A model generated the notes under the pieces. The model saw nothing but the letters and a program-made list of their open reading frames with translations, was not told the DNA's origin and searched no databases. Below, in pieces: positions 43,344 through 51,397 of a stretch of 64,000 bases of DNA. This stretch comes from Streptomyces sp. ERV7. GTDB lineage: Bacteria; Actinomycetota; Actinomycetes; Streptomycetales; Streptomycetaceae. The stretch spans positions 516,001 to 580,000 of the forward strand of contig NZ_LYOY01000051.1 in the NCBI RefSeq assembly GCF_001653515.1, written 5' to 3'. The position numbers were made by a program, and so were the translations under genes. The stretch's first letter is position 1. The number at the start of each line of letters is the position of its first letter.

Positions 43344-45637
43344 GGACCGGCCTTCTCGGAGGGGGTGGCTTCGGCCTTCGAGACCGTGAGGGTCAGCTGG
43401 TCGTGGCCGTCGCGGCGGACCCGGAAGTCCCGGCCCGCGATCGTCCGGGCGGCGGGGAGGCCGGGGTGGGCGGCGGCCGGGACCCGCACCGGGGCCTCGC
43501 CCATGGACAGCCGCCACTCCCCCTCGCCGATCAGCGTCAGCGCCTCGTACGCCGACTCGACCCGGAAGCGGTCGTCCGCGCACCGGGCCGGCAGCTCGAC
43601 CTCCTCCTCGGCCCCGGTGCGGCGAAGCTGGAGCGGGATGCCCGGACCTCCTCCGTAAAGACCCTGCACGACCAGGGAGTTGTCGGTCCAGGACACGCTC
43701 TCGGTGTACGCGTGGGGCAGCTGGTCGGTGAGGACCGCGTTGCCCCAGGCACTCACCGTGAAGGCCAGCTCGCGGCCCCCGGGGGCGGCGTGGCGGCCGA
43801 GCGGCAGTCCGGGGGGCGCAGCGACCGGGAGGCGTCTGCCGTCCGGCTTCACCAGCTGGACGCTGTACGCGTCGGCGGGCCGGGACTCGCCGTGCGGCGC
43901 CCTGACCGGGCCCCGGCCACGCACCGCGACCAGCTCGTCGAGCGGCACCTCGGCGGTGAACCGCTCGCCGTCGCGCACCAGGGGGACCTGGATCGCCGCC
44001 TCCGAGTGCCAGTGGCCGAGCCGCAGGGCGGTGGCGCGGGTGCGGGTCCCGCCGGTGAGCGTGAGCACGCCGTCGTGGCTGTCGTGGCCGGTCAGCCAGG
44101 TCTGGACGCGCTCGGCGTTCATCCGGAGGCGGCCGTCCGCGAAGACCGGGACGATCCTGGTGTGCTCGTCGAGGTAGTGCACCGCCAGCTGCGCGCCCCC
44201 GTCCGCGACCCCGCCCCGGCGCGCCACTCCGACCACCCCGCTGTGGCCCAGCACCCCGAGGACCAGCTTCCAGGTGGTGGTGGCGGACTCGGTGAGCAGC
44301 CGGGCCGGGTCGACGGCGACCTCGAAGCCCGCCCAGTCGTAGCCGTGCAGCTCCTGGCCCGAACGGCTGGTGACGGAAGGATCGTTGATCATCTTCAGCC
44401 GCAGCGGCAGAGCCCGCCGGTCGGGGGTGCGCAGCCAGGCGGCCTTCAGCGCGTGCCGCCGCGCCTGGGCCGGGAGGTTGCGGATGTAGCCGTACCCGGT
44501 GAGCCGGAGCCTGCCGTCGCGCCACTCGGCGCCGGTGAGCCGGGCCTCCAGCGGCAGGTCACCAGGGGCGAGGGCGAGGACGTCGCGCGGGAGCGGCGCG
44601 GTGAGCGGCGGGTACTCGGCGGTGCGGCGGCGCAGCCCGCGCACCCGGTGCGTACGCGGACTGCGGCGCTCGAACTCCAGCAGGCCGAGCAGCTCGTCGA
44701 GGCGCCGCTCGCGGGCCAGCTGCCACTTCACCCGGTGGTGCAGCGGCAGCGCGGCGAGCACCTCGGGGTCCACCTGAGCGGCGAACTCCCCCGCGTGCTC
44801 CAGGAACGCCTCCCGGTAGGCCGCGTCGCCCTCCGGCAGGACCTGCATGAAGTACCAGAGGTCCTCGCACAGCACCGACTCGTCATACCGTCTCTTGTGC
44901 TCGGGCGTCCCCGCGAGCCCCCGGCTGACGCCGAGCACCGCCGCCGTACGGTCCGCGACCCCGCGCACGACCGCCCGTCTGCTGGTGATCGAACTGTCCC
45001 TGAAGCGCCAGTAGTAGACGGCGTCCTGGAGGACGTCGACCGCGCGGGCGGCGAAGTGCGCGGGCAGGACGACGGGAATGTCCTCGTAGAGGACCCCCTC
45101 GGGGAAGGCGAAGGCGTGCTCATCCCAGAAGGTGCGGCGGAACACCTTGTTGCAGGCGATCCGGTCCAGGAGCAGCGACCAGTCCTTGGTCACGTGCGTG
45201 GCCGGGCGGGTGGAGCGCATCGGCTTGGTGAAGAGCGGATGCTGCTCAAGGCGGCCGCCGCCGGTCAGCCGCAGGACGTTGCCGGAGGCGAAGTCGGAGC
45301 CGGACTTGTCGAGCGCGCCGGTCAGCAACTCGAAGGCGCGCGACGGCAGTACGTCGTCACTGTCGACGAAGGCGAGGTACGCGGTCCCGGGCGCGGTGTG
45401 CGCGACGCCTGTGTTGCGGGCCGCGCCGAGGCCGCCGTTCTCCCTGCCGACCACCCTGAACCGGTCGTCCCGCGCGGCGAACTCACGGGCGACGTCGGCG
45501 CTGGAGTCCGTCGAGCCGTCGTCCACGAGCACCACGTCGAGATCCTTGAGGCTCTGCCGGGCCAACGACTCCAGACAGGCGCCCAGATGCTCCTCGACGT
45601 TGTGGACGGGGACGACGACGCTGAGACGGGGCGTCAT
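43331..45637 (-). CDS. Large glycosyltransferase, family 2
   Basis: The 768-residue protein (ATG at 45637, MTPRLSVVVPVHNVEEHL) has a family 2 glycosyltransferase domain in the first 220 residues: VVLVDDGSTDSS, GLGAARNTG, AFVDSDD and LYEDIPVVLP. The remaining 500 residues are beta-rich modules, as in the accessory parts of TagF/teichoic-acid-type transferases. Together with rmlC/rmlD it probably adds rhamnose or a related sugar to a wall polymer. Overlap with rmlC indicates co-expression. Confidence 0.88.
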   Translation of the reverse strand: MTPRLSVVVPVHNVEEHLGACLESLARQSLKDLDVVLVDDGSTDSSADVAREFAARDDRFRVVGRENGGLGAARNTGVAHTAPGTAYLAFVDSDDVLPSRAFELLTGALDKSGSDFASGNVLRLTGGGRLEQHPLFTKPMRSTRPATHVTKDWSLLLDRIACNKVFRRTFWDEHAFAFPEGVLYEDIPVVLPAHFAARAVDVLQDAVYYWRFRDSSITSRRAVVRGVADRTAAVLGVSRGLAGTPEHKRRYDESVLCEDLWYFMQVLPEGDAAYREAFLEHAGEFAAQVDPEVLAALPLHHRVKWQLARERRLDELLGLLEFERRSPRTHRVRGLRRRTAEYPPLTAPLPRDVLALAPGDLPLEARLTGAEWRDGRLRLTGYGYIRNLPAQARRHALKAAWLRTPDRRALPLRLKMINDPSVTSRSGQELHGYDWAGFEVAVDPARLLTESATTTWKLVLGVLGHSGVVGVARRGGVADGGAQLAVHYLDEHTRIVPVFADGRLRMNAERVQTWLTGHDSHDGVLTLTGGTRTRATALRLGHWHSEAAIQVPLVRDGERFTAEVPLDELVAVRGRGPVRAPHGESRPADAYSVQLVKPDGRRLPVAAPPGLPLGRHAAPGGRELAFTVSAWGNAVLTDQLPHAYTESVSWTDNSLVVQGLYGGGPGIPLQLRRTGAEEEVELPARCADDRFRVESAYEALTLIGEGEWRLSMGEAPVRVPAAAHPGLPAARTIAGRDFRVRRDGHDQLTLTVSKAEATPSEKAGPCAS

Positions 45638-45718
45638 ACGGGGAGCACCTTCCTGCCGGCGGACGGGGGCGTTTCCCGCCCCACGCGTGCTCAACCCCCG
45701 AACGCGGGGGCGGTCACC

Positions 45719-46048
45719 TCAGCCCGTCCATCCGGGTGACGGGGGGCAGATGCCGGGGGCAGGTGCGGTGGACGGTGGCTGTTCGCTGACGCCCGGGCGG
45801 GCGGGTGGCGTGGGGGCCGGTGCCGCCGGGCCGCCGGGCAGTACCAGCAGACATACGGCCACCACGGCGGCAGCCGCGCCGAGTGCCGCGAGGGCGACCC
45901 GGCGCACCCGGCGCACGCCCCAACTCCGCCCCTGCGGCGGTGCCTCGTGGCTCAGGTCGTGGTGGGTGACGAGGGAGGCGCGGGCGGCCAGCGCGGCACG
46001 CACCCGGTCCTCGGCCGGGAACCGGTCCTCTTGGGCCAGCGGCTTCAT
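45719..46048 (-). CDS. Membrane protein coupled to SigE-type ECF factor
   Basis: The 109-residue product (MKPLAQEDRFPAEDRVRAALAARASLV) has one transmembrane helix (VALAALGAAAAVVAVCLLVLPG) and a Pro/Ala-rich outer tail. Its start overlaps the stop of the sigma factor gene (ATGA, 46045-46048). The position suggests an anti-sigma or signal-sensing partner, though it has no zinc-binding HxxxCxxC motif. Confidence 0.78.
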   Translation of the reverse strand: MKPLAQEDRFPAEDRVRAALAARASLVTHHDLSHEAPPQGRSWGVRRVRRVALAALGAAAAVVAVCLLVLPGGPAAPAPTPPARPGVSEQPPSTAPAPGICPPSPGWTG

Positions 46049-46659
46049 CGGCCCGCCTCCAGCTTCTTCTCCAGGACGTCCAGCGCGCGGCTCGCGGTGG
46101 ACTTCACCGTGCCCCGCGACAGGCCGAGCGTGTGGGCGATCTGCGCCTCGCTCAGCTCCGACCAGTAGCGCAGCACCAGCACCTCGCGCTGACGCTGCGT
46201 CAACTGGGCCAGTGCGTAGAGCACTTGGCGGTGCTCCTCGGCGAGCAGCAACCCCTCGTCGACGGGCGGTCCATACCCCTGGTGCGGCGGGGTGTAGGCG
46301 CGGGCGGTGCGACGTCTGCGCAGCACGGAGCGGGCCGAGTTGACCACGGCGGTGTGCAGATAGGACGCGGGGTCGTTGAGGCCGTCGAGCGAGGTGCCGT
46401 ATCTGCGGCACACGGCGGCGAAGGCGTCCTGGACGACGTCCTCGGCGGTGTGCAGATCGTCCACCAGGAAGAGCGCGAGCCGCACCATGTCGAGCCGCCG
46501 TGCCCGGTACAACTCGGTGAGGGTGGGCGGCGGCTCGTCGTCGTACGGTGTGCCGACCGCTCGCAGTCCGTGCCGGCGTACGGGCGCGTCCTCGGTCCGG
46601 GACATACGGGTGAGCAGCCAGGACCACCAGGGTTGCGGTGCGGGTATGGCGTACTGCAT
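46045..46659 (-). CDS. ECF sigma factor, SigE (Streptomyces) family
   Basis: The 204-residue protein contains LTELYRARRLDMVRLALFLVDDLHTAEDVVQDAFAAVCRRYG (region 2) and LAQLTQRQREVLVLRYWSELSEAQIAHTLGLSRGTVKSTASRAL (region 4). These are typical of the SigE-type ECF group found widely in actinomycetes. The first 30 residues are an unusual Trp-rich start (APQPWWSWLL); a later ATG at MSRTEDAP is possible. It is coupled to a small membrane protein. Confidence 0.9.
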   Translation of the reverse strand: MQYAIPAPQPWWSWLLTRMSRTEDAPVRRHGLRAVGTPYDDEPPPTLTELYRARRLDMVRLALFLVDDLHTAEDVVQDAFAAVCRRYGTSLDGLNDPASYLHTAVVNSARSVLRRRRTARAYTPPHQGYGPPVDEGLLLAEEHRQVLYALAQLTQRQREVLVLRYWSELSEAQIAHTLGLSRGTVKSTASRALDVLEKKLEAGR

Positions 46660-46682
46660 GGGCCTCGATCCGTTACGGGGGA

Positions 46683-46711
46683 GCGGGCCGGCCTGCGACA
46701 GGCCGGCCCGC
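46683..46711 (-). terminator. Hairpin terminator for secreted peptide gene
   Basis: GCGGGCCGGCCT (46683-46694), loop GCGAC, AGGCCGGCCCGC (46700-46711): a perfect 12-bp stem 19 bases after the stop of the minus-strand secreted protein and before the sigma factor gene. Confidence 0.75.
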
Positions 46712-46729
46712 CTCGTGGTGCTGCGGCTG

Positions 46730-47074
46730 CTACTTCCGGGCTCCGCTGCCCGGCTGGATCACCCGGGGAGCGTTCTCGGCCGGGGCGGACCCGGCGCCGG
46801 GCTTGGCCGCGGCGGCCGGCTTGCCCGCCTCGGTGACCTTCGACGCGCCGGTGGACTTCGGCGTACCGGTGGACTTCGAAACGCCCGGCTGCGACGCCAC
46901 CTGCGGGGCGGCGTCCCCGGCCGTGGCGACCTTCGGCGCGGCGGGGGCGGGGGTGGCGCCCGAGTCGGCGACGGCCTGGGCGGCGAAGCCGCCGCCCATC
47001 AGCAGGGCGACACCGGTGACGGCGCCCAGGAGCCGGGAGCTGGGACGGTGGTTCCGCTTGGCGTGCGAGGACAT
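46730..47074 (-). CDS. Small secreted Ala/Pro/Lys-rich protein
   Basis: The 114-residue product has a Sec signal (RLLGAVTGVALLMGGGFAAQAVA) and a low-complexity mature part rich in Ala, Pro, Ser, Thr and Lys (PKVATAGDAAPQ, KSTGTPKSTGASK). It lacks Cys and has no known domain. It lies upstream of the ECF sigma unit on the same strand, separated by a terminator, so it is probably its own transcript. It may be a wall-associated or cationic surface protein; function unknown. Confidence 0.75.
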   Translation of the reverse strand: MSSHAKRNHRPSSRLLGAVTGVALLMGGGFAAQAVADSGATPAPAAPKVATAGDAAPQVASQPGVSKSTGTPKSTGASKVTEAGKPAAAAKPGAGSAPAENAPRVIQPGSGARK

Positions 47075-47194
47075 GGCATTTCTCCCGAGGAAGTGACGAA
47101 CACGCGGTCTGGTACATCAGTTGAAGGGCGCCTTCACCCCACCAGACGTGCGGTGTCGCCCGAGGTTGCGACCGCCTCGGAGAAACTTCCCGCC

Positions 47195-47650
47195 CTACGG
47201 GAGATCTCCGTCGCCGCCGAGGTTGGCGACGAGGCGGCGCAGGACGTCGATGGTCGCCGCGTAGGCGTCGTCGTCGATGCCCACCCGCATCCGTGCGTGC
47301 ACCTTGGCGTTGCGGTCGCGGGCGCGCAGGCGCCCTGCCTCGCCCTCGGCGGTCAACGTCAGCGTGGCGCCGGACTCCGCGAGCCAGCCGCGGGAGGCGA
47401 GGTCGGCGAAGACGGCGTCGAAGTCGGTGTCCTGGTCGTCGAAGGGCGCCAGCTTCTCGGCGAGGGCGGAGCGGGTCCAGTGCCCGGGTGCGCCGGCTAT
47501 GTGGTTGAGGGTCCACCAGTGCGGCTGGGTGAGGTCCTCCTCGGCGAGGGCGGTACGCAGTCCCCCGATGGCCAGGCCCGCGGCCTCTCTGGTCCAGTAG
47601 CCGATGGGCTGGGCGGCAAGGGTGTCCTGGGGGTATTCCTTGATCGTCAT
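47195..47650 (-). CDS. MarR-family winged-helix regulator
   Basis: The 151-residue protein has an N-terminal YWTREAAGLAI helix, a winged helix (HWTRSALAEKLAPFDDQDTDFDAVFADLASRGWLAE) with a wing segment LTLTAEGEAGR, and a C-terminal dimer helix. This is MarR-type. Its promoter carries a perfect dyad directly upstream, so it is likely autoregulated. The same dyad precedes the SnoaL-like gene at 32222, a probable second target. Confidence 0.87.
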   Translation of the reverse strand: MTIKEYPQDTLAAQPIGYWTREAAGLAIGGLRTALAEEDLTQPHWWTLNHIAGAPGHWTRSALAEKLAPFDDQDTDFDAVFADLASRGWLAESGATLTLTAEGEAGRLRARDRNAKVHARMRVGIDDDAYAATIDVLRRLVANLGGDGDLP

Positions 47651-47663
47651 GCTGCGACCGTAG

Positions 47664-47685
47664 GACCTCAAGGTCGCTTGAGGTC
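47664..47685 (-). promoter_or_regulatory. Dyad operator before MarR gene
   Basis: GACCTCAAG-GTCG-CTTGAGGTC is a perfect 9-bp inverted repeat. On the minus strand it reads TTGACCTCAA-N6-TTGAGGT, 14 bases before the ATG, matching the site before the SnoaL-like gene at 32184-32206 in sequence, spacing and orientation. TTGACC would serve as -35. Confidence 0.75.
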
Positions 47686-47865
47686 AAACGTTTCCGGGTG
47701 CGTGCGGCCGCTGCTGAGGGGGCGTCGGGCGTTGCGGGACCGGCCCCACTCACTCATTCGCATCCCTTGATCCGTGCATATCCGGAGAAAGCAGATAAAA
47801 AGATCTTGTTCCCATGCGGGGAACGGTGCTGGTCCGCAGCGCGTGAGGCGAAGGGCAGTTCCCCG

Positions 47866-49209
47866 ATGAGACGGTTCCTCAGACGTCCTGCGGCAACTCG
47901 GCGTTGGCCCTGCCGGGCGGTGGCGGTTCCGCTGGGCTGCGCCGTCGTCGTCGGCACGGCCCTGCTCGGGCAGCCGTACGCGTCCGCCTCCGTCCGCCCG
48001 ACGCCCTCTGGCACCCCGTCACCTTCTGCCCCCCAGTCACCTTCCGCTCAGGCTCCGTCGACGGCCCCACCGGCGACCTCCGCCCCGCCTTCGCCGACCG
48101 CCTCGGCATCCGCATCCGCATCCGCATCCACCTCCGCACCCCTCTCCACCTCCACCTCCGCCTCCGCCCCGACGCCCGCGCCCCCCTCGCCCTCCGGCGC
48201 CCGTGGCTCCGGTGCCCAGGCCGATCTGGAGGTCCGGTCCTCCACCGAGGTCAGGGGCGAGGACGAGCCGGAGAAGCGGTCCGCGACCGGGGCCGCGCGC
48301 GGCGAGGACGGCGTGTTCGACTACGTCATCACCGCCGTCAACCACGGCCCCTCGCAGGCCGTCGCGGTGACCGTGACGGACGAACTGCCCGACTCGCTCG
48401 TCTTCGTCTCGTCCCGGGACGGCTGCACGGCGAGCGGCCGCACCGTCCGCTGCGGACCACTGGAAAGACTCGCCGTCGGCGAGTCCCACTCCTGGGCGGT
48501 GACCGTGCGGCTCGCCGACGACTACGAGGGCGACGGCCAGGACATCGTGAACTCCGCGTCCGTCACCTCCCCGACCTCCGATCCGCGCCCGGAGAACAAC
48601 ACGACCTCCGTGACGGGCCTGCCCGTGCCCTCGCAGTGGGGGCGGGCGGACCTGTCCCTGGCCAAGACCGCGGTGCTGGCCAAGGGGCAGCGGTGGGTCA
48701 GGCCAGGCGAGACCTTCGCCTACCGGATCACGGTCGACAACCACGGCCCCGGTACCGCCCGCCAGGTGAGGGTGAGCGACCCCCTTCCGGGCGAGCTGAC
48801 CTTCGTCGATTCGGCGGACGGGTGTGCTCCGGACGAGGACGACGCACGGACCGTCGTCTGCCCCGTCCTGGACCGGCTGGCGCCGGGTGCGTCGGTCTCG
48901 TACGAGATCACCGTGAAGGTCGCCAAGTCGCTGCCCCGGCATCTGCGGCAGATCGACAACATCGCCTCGGTCACCTCCGCGACCAAGGACCCCGACGAGA
49001 GCGACAACCAGAACGCCGCGCACACCACCGGCCCCGACGGCGGCCCGCTGTGCGTCAAGCCGTGGCCGGATCCCGATCACCAGGACGGCGAGCTGCCCGA
49101 CACCGGCAGCGAGGTGCCGGACCGGCTGGGCTGGCTGGCCGGTTCGGCGGTCGCCGCCGGAGCCGTCCTGGTGTCGGCCGCACGCCGCCGCGTGGGGCGG
49201 AAGCGATGA
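47866..49209 (+). CDS. Sortase-anchored DUF11-repeat surface protein
   Basis: The 447-residue protein has a signal peptide, a long Ser/Pro/Thr/Ala linker (about residues 40-110), then two DUF11-type repeats of about 120 residues (GVFDYVITAVNHGPSQAVAVTVTDELPDSLVFVS and FAYRITVDNHGPGTARQVRVSDPLPGELTFVD). The C-terminus has the sorting signal LPDTG, a hydrophobic helix and RRRVGRKR, so sortase should attach it to the wall. The ATG at 47866 is chosen for the signal peptide. Its stop overlaps the next gene's start (ATGA). Confidence 0.87.
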   Translation: MRRFLRRPAATRRWPCRAVAVPLGCAVVVGTALLGQPYASASVRPTPSGTPSPSAPQSPSAQAPSTAPPATSAPPSPTASASASASASTSAPLSTSTSASAPTPAPPSPSGARGSGAQADLEVRSSTEVRGEDEPEKRSATGAARGEDGVFDYVITAVNHGPSQAVAVTVTDELPDSLVFVSSRDGCTASGRTVRCGPLERLAVGESHSWAVTVRLADDYEGDGQDIVNSASVTSPTSDPRPENNTTSVTGLPVPSQWGRADLSLAKTAVLAKGQRWVRPGETFAYRITVDNHGPGTARQVRVSDPLPGELTFVDSADGCAPDEDDARTVVCPVLDRLAPGASVSYEITVKVAKSLPRHLRQIDNIASVTSATKDPDESDNQNAAHTTGPDGGPLCVKPWPDPDHQDGELPDTGSEVPDRLGWLAGSAVAAGAVLVSAARRRVGRKR

Positions 49210-51317
49210 GACGGCTCCGGTGCGCCTTCGCACCCCGCCGCGCCCGGCGCACGGGCATCTCCGTCCTGCTGGCCCTGGCGCTCGTCCTGGGCCTGGGCGC
49301 CCTGCTCCAGCCCGCGTCGGCCGTCCACCACGCCCGGGCGCCCAGGGCCCTGAGCTTCCCCGTCCACGAGAGCTTCGACAACGGCAACGACGTCGGCACC
49401 AGCACGGGAAGCGCGAGCTACCAGAGCGGCTGGCTGCGGCTGACGCCCGCCTCCAACAGCCAGGCCGGATCCTGGCAGATGAAGGACTCCTTCTCCACCA
49501 GCCTCGGGATCGTCGCCCAGTTCACCTATGCCACCTACGGCGGCAAGACGACCGAGGGCAAACGCGGTGACGGGATGGCGTTCTTCCTCGCCGACGGCAG
49601 CGCCGCCACCGGGACGGGCGCCGTGGGCGGCTCACTGGGCTATGCCTGTGCGGGCCTGACCGTGCGCTGTACGTCGAATGGTGTGCCCGGCGCCTTCCTG
49701 GGCATCGGCCTGGACGAGTTCGGGAACTTCTCGTCCAGCATCACCGGCGCCAGCGGTCCGGGCACCCAGCCGAACAAGGTCGTGCTGCGGGGCGGGGGCA
49801 ACGGGACCACCGGCTACCGCTTCGGCACCTCGGCCGACGGCCCCGGCAGCACCGTGGAGACGGGCAGCCGGGACTCCTACCGCACCGTGCGGATCGCCGT
49901 GCAGCCCAAGAACGGCAAGCTGCTGGTCTCGGTCTGGTCGGACTCCGGCCCGGGCACCGCGTCGGCCAGGCTCATCACCGACTTCGACGTCTCCACCATC
50001 ACCAACCAGCCGTCGCTGCCGTCCACTCTGAGGGTGGGCTTCTCCGGCAGTACGGGGGGCGCCACCAACATCCACGAGGTCGGCGATCTGACCATCAACG
50101 TGCCGGCCAACCTCACGGTCGCCAAGTCGGGCAAGCCCGCCACCGTCGCGGCGGGGGCGGGCCCGGTCACCTACACGGTCAAGGTCACCAACAGCGACGC
50201 CAACGACGTGACCGGGGCGGTCGTCCAGGACACGGTGCCCGGGCTCACCCAGGTGACCTGGACGTGCACGGCCAGTACCGGCAGCGCCTGCGCCAGAGCC
50301 TCCGGCACCGGCGACCTCGACACCACGGCGAACCTTCTGCGCAACGGCACCGTCACGTACACCATCACCGGTACCGCACCCGCCCAGCCGGCCACCCTGA
50401 GCAACACGGCGGTGGTGAGCGCCCCGGACAGCCGCACCGACACCGACCCGAGCGACAACTCCTCCACCGCCGTGACCACCGTGACCGCACGCGCCGACGC
50501 GGCGGTCACCAAGGAGGGTGTCGGGGCGGGCCCGGTACGCCCCGGTGAGGAGTTCCTCTACCGGATCACCGCACGGGACAACGGGCCGTCCGACACCCGC
50601 AATGTGAGGGCCACCGACACCCTGCCCGGCGGGCTGACGTTCGTCTCGTCCACCGACGGGTGCACCGCGTCGGGCCGGGTCGTGTCCTGTCCCACCGCCG
50701 CCACGCTCACCGCGGGCTCCACCGTGTCGTGGACCTTCCGGGTCCGGCTCGACGCCGGGTACCGGGGCGACGGCAGCGACCTGGGCAACACCGCGAGGAT
50801 CACCCACGACGTCACCGACCCCGACACCGCCAACAACACCAGCGACGCCGCGCTTCCGCCGGGCGGGGTCACCCCGCCGGCCGCGGACCTGGTGACCGTC
50901 AAGAAGACGACGACCACGGGCCGGGTGGCGCCGGGCGAGACCTTCGCGTACACGGTGACGGTCACCAACCGCGGCCCGTCGGTGGCCCGTGCCGTCCGCC
51001 TCCAGGACCCCCTGCCGACCCCCTTGACGTTCCTCTCCTCGGACGACGCGTGTGCGGTGGCCGACCGCACGGTCACCTGCGGGCCCGTCGCCACACTCGC
51101 CCCCGGCGCCTTCGTGGCCTGGACGTTCCGGGTCCGTCTCGACGCGGCGTACGAGGGTGACGGCACCGACGTGCGCAACACGGCGACCGCCGAGGCCGAC
51201 ACGGCCGACCCCGACACCTCCAACAACAGCGGCACGGCATCCGTGCCCGGCGGCAGGCTCAAGCCGCCGACCGCGGACCTGGAGTTCGGCAAGCAGGCCG
51301 ACGACACGCCCGCCTGA
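49206..51317 (+). CDS. Secreted protein with legume-lectin-like domain and DUF11 repeats
   Basis: The 703-residue protein starts at the ATG at 49206 (overlap with the previous stop). After the signal peptide (LALALVLGLGALLQPASA), residues 45-300 resemble a bacterial L-type lectin fold (FDNGNDVG, GDGMAFFLADG, GAFLGIGLDEFGNF). The rest holds three DUF11-type repeats (YTVKVTNSDANDVTGAVVQDT..., RITARDNGPSDTRNV, YTVTVTNRGPSVARAV). It has no wall-sorting signal and is probably released or held by other surface proteins. Confidence 0.85.
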   Translation: MRRLRCAFAPRRARRTGISVLLALALVLGLGALLQPASAVHHARAPRALSFPVHESFDNGNDVGTSTGSASYQSGWLRLTPASNSQAGSWQMKDSFSTSLGIVAQFTYATYGGKTTEGKRGDGMAFFLADGSAATGTGAVGGSLGYACAGLTVRCTSNGVPGAFLGIGLDEFGNFSSSITGASGPGTQPNKVVLRGGGNGTTGYRFGTSADGPGSTVETGSRDSYRTVRIAVQPKNGKLLVSVWSDSGPGTASARLITDFDVSTITNQPSLPSTLRVGFSGSTGGATNIHEVGDLTINVPANLTVAKSGKPATVAAGAGPVTYTVKVTNSDANDVTGAVVQDTVPGLTQVTWTCTASTGSACARASGTGDLDTTANLLRNGTVTYTITGTAPAQPATLSNTAVVSAPDSRTDTDPSDNSSTAVTTVTARADAAVTKEGVGAGPVRPGEEFLYRITARDNGPSDTRNVRATDTLPGGLTFVSSTDGCTASGRVVSCPTAATLTAGSTVSWTFRVRLDAGYRGDGSDLGNTARITHDVTDPDTANNTSDAALPPGGVTPPAADLVTVKKTTTTGRVAPGETFAYTVTVTNRGPSVARAVRLQDPLPTPLTFLSSDDACAVADRTVTCGPVATLAPGAFVAWTFRVRLDAAYEGDGTDVRNTATAEADTADPDTSNNSGTASVPGGRLKPPTADLEFGKQADDTPA

Positions 51318-51397
51318 CACGGCCCCCGGCGGCGCACCCCCTCACACGTCCGTACAGCGGTGTACGGCAACCGGAGCACGAACGGAATCGATGCGCG

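Noticed and set aside
48090..48180. Repeat-rich stretch around TCCGCATCCGCATCC as a CRISPR-like or satellite array
   Set aside because: It is the coding sequence of a Ser/Ala/Thr linker and has no spacer structure.
47904..49205. Long upstream extension of the lectin/DUF11 frame
   Set aside because: It lies wholly over the preceding DUF11 gene in another frame and gives an Arg/Gly/Pro-rich shadow; the ATGA overlap at 49206 is the better start.
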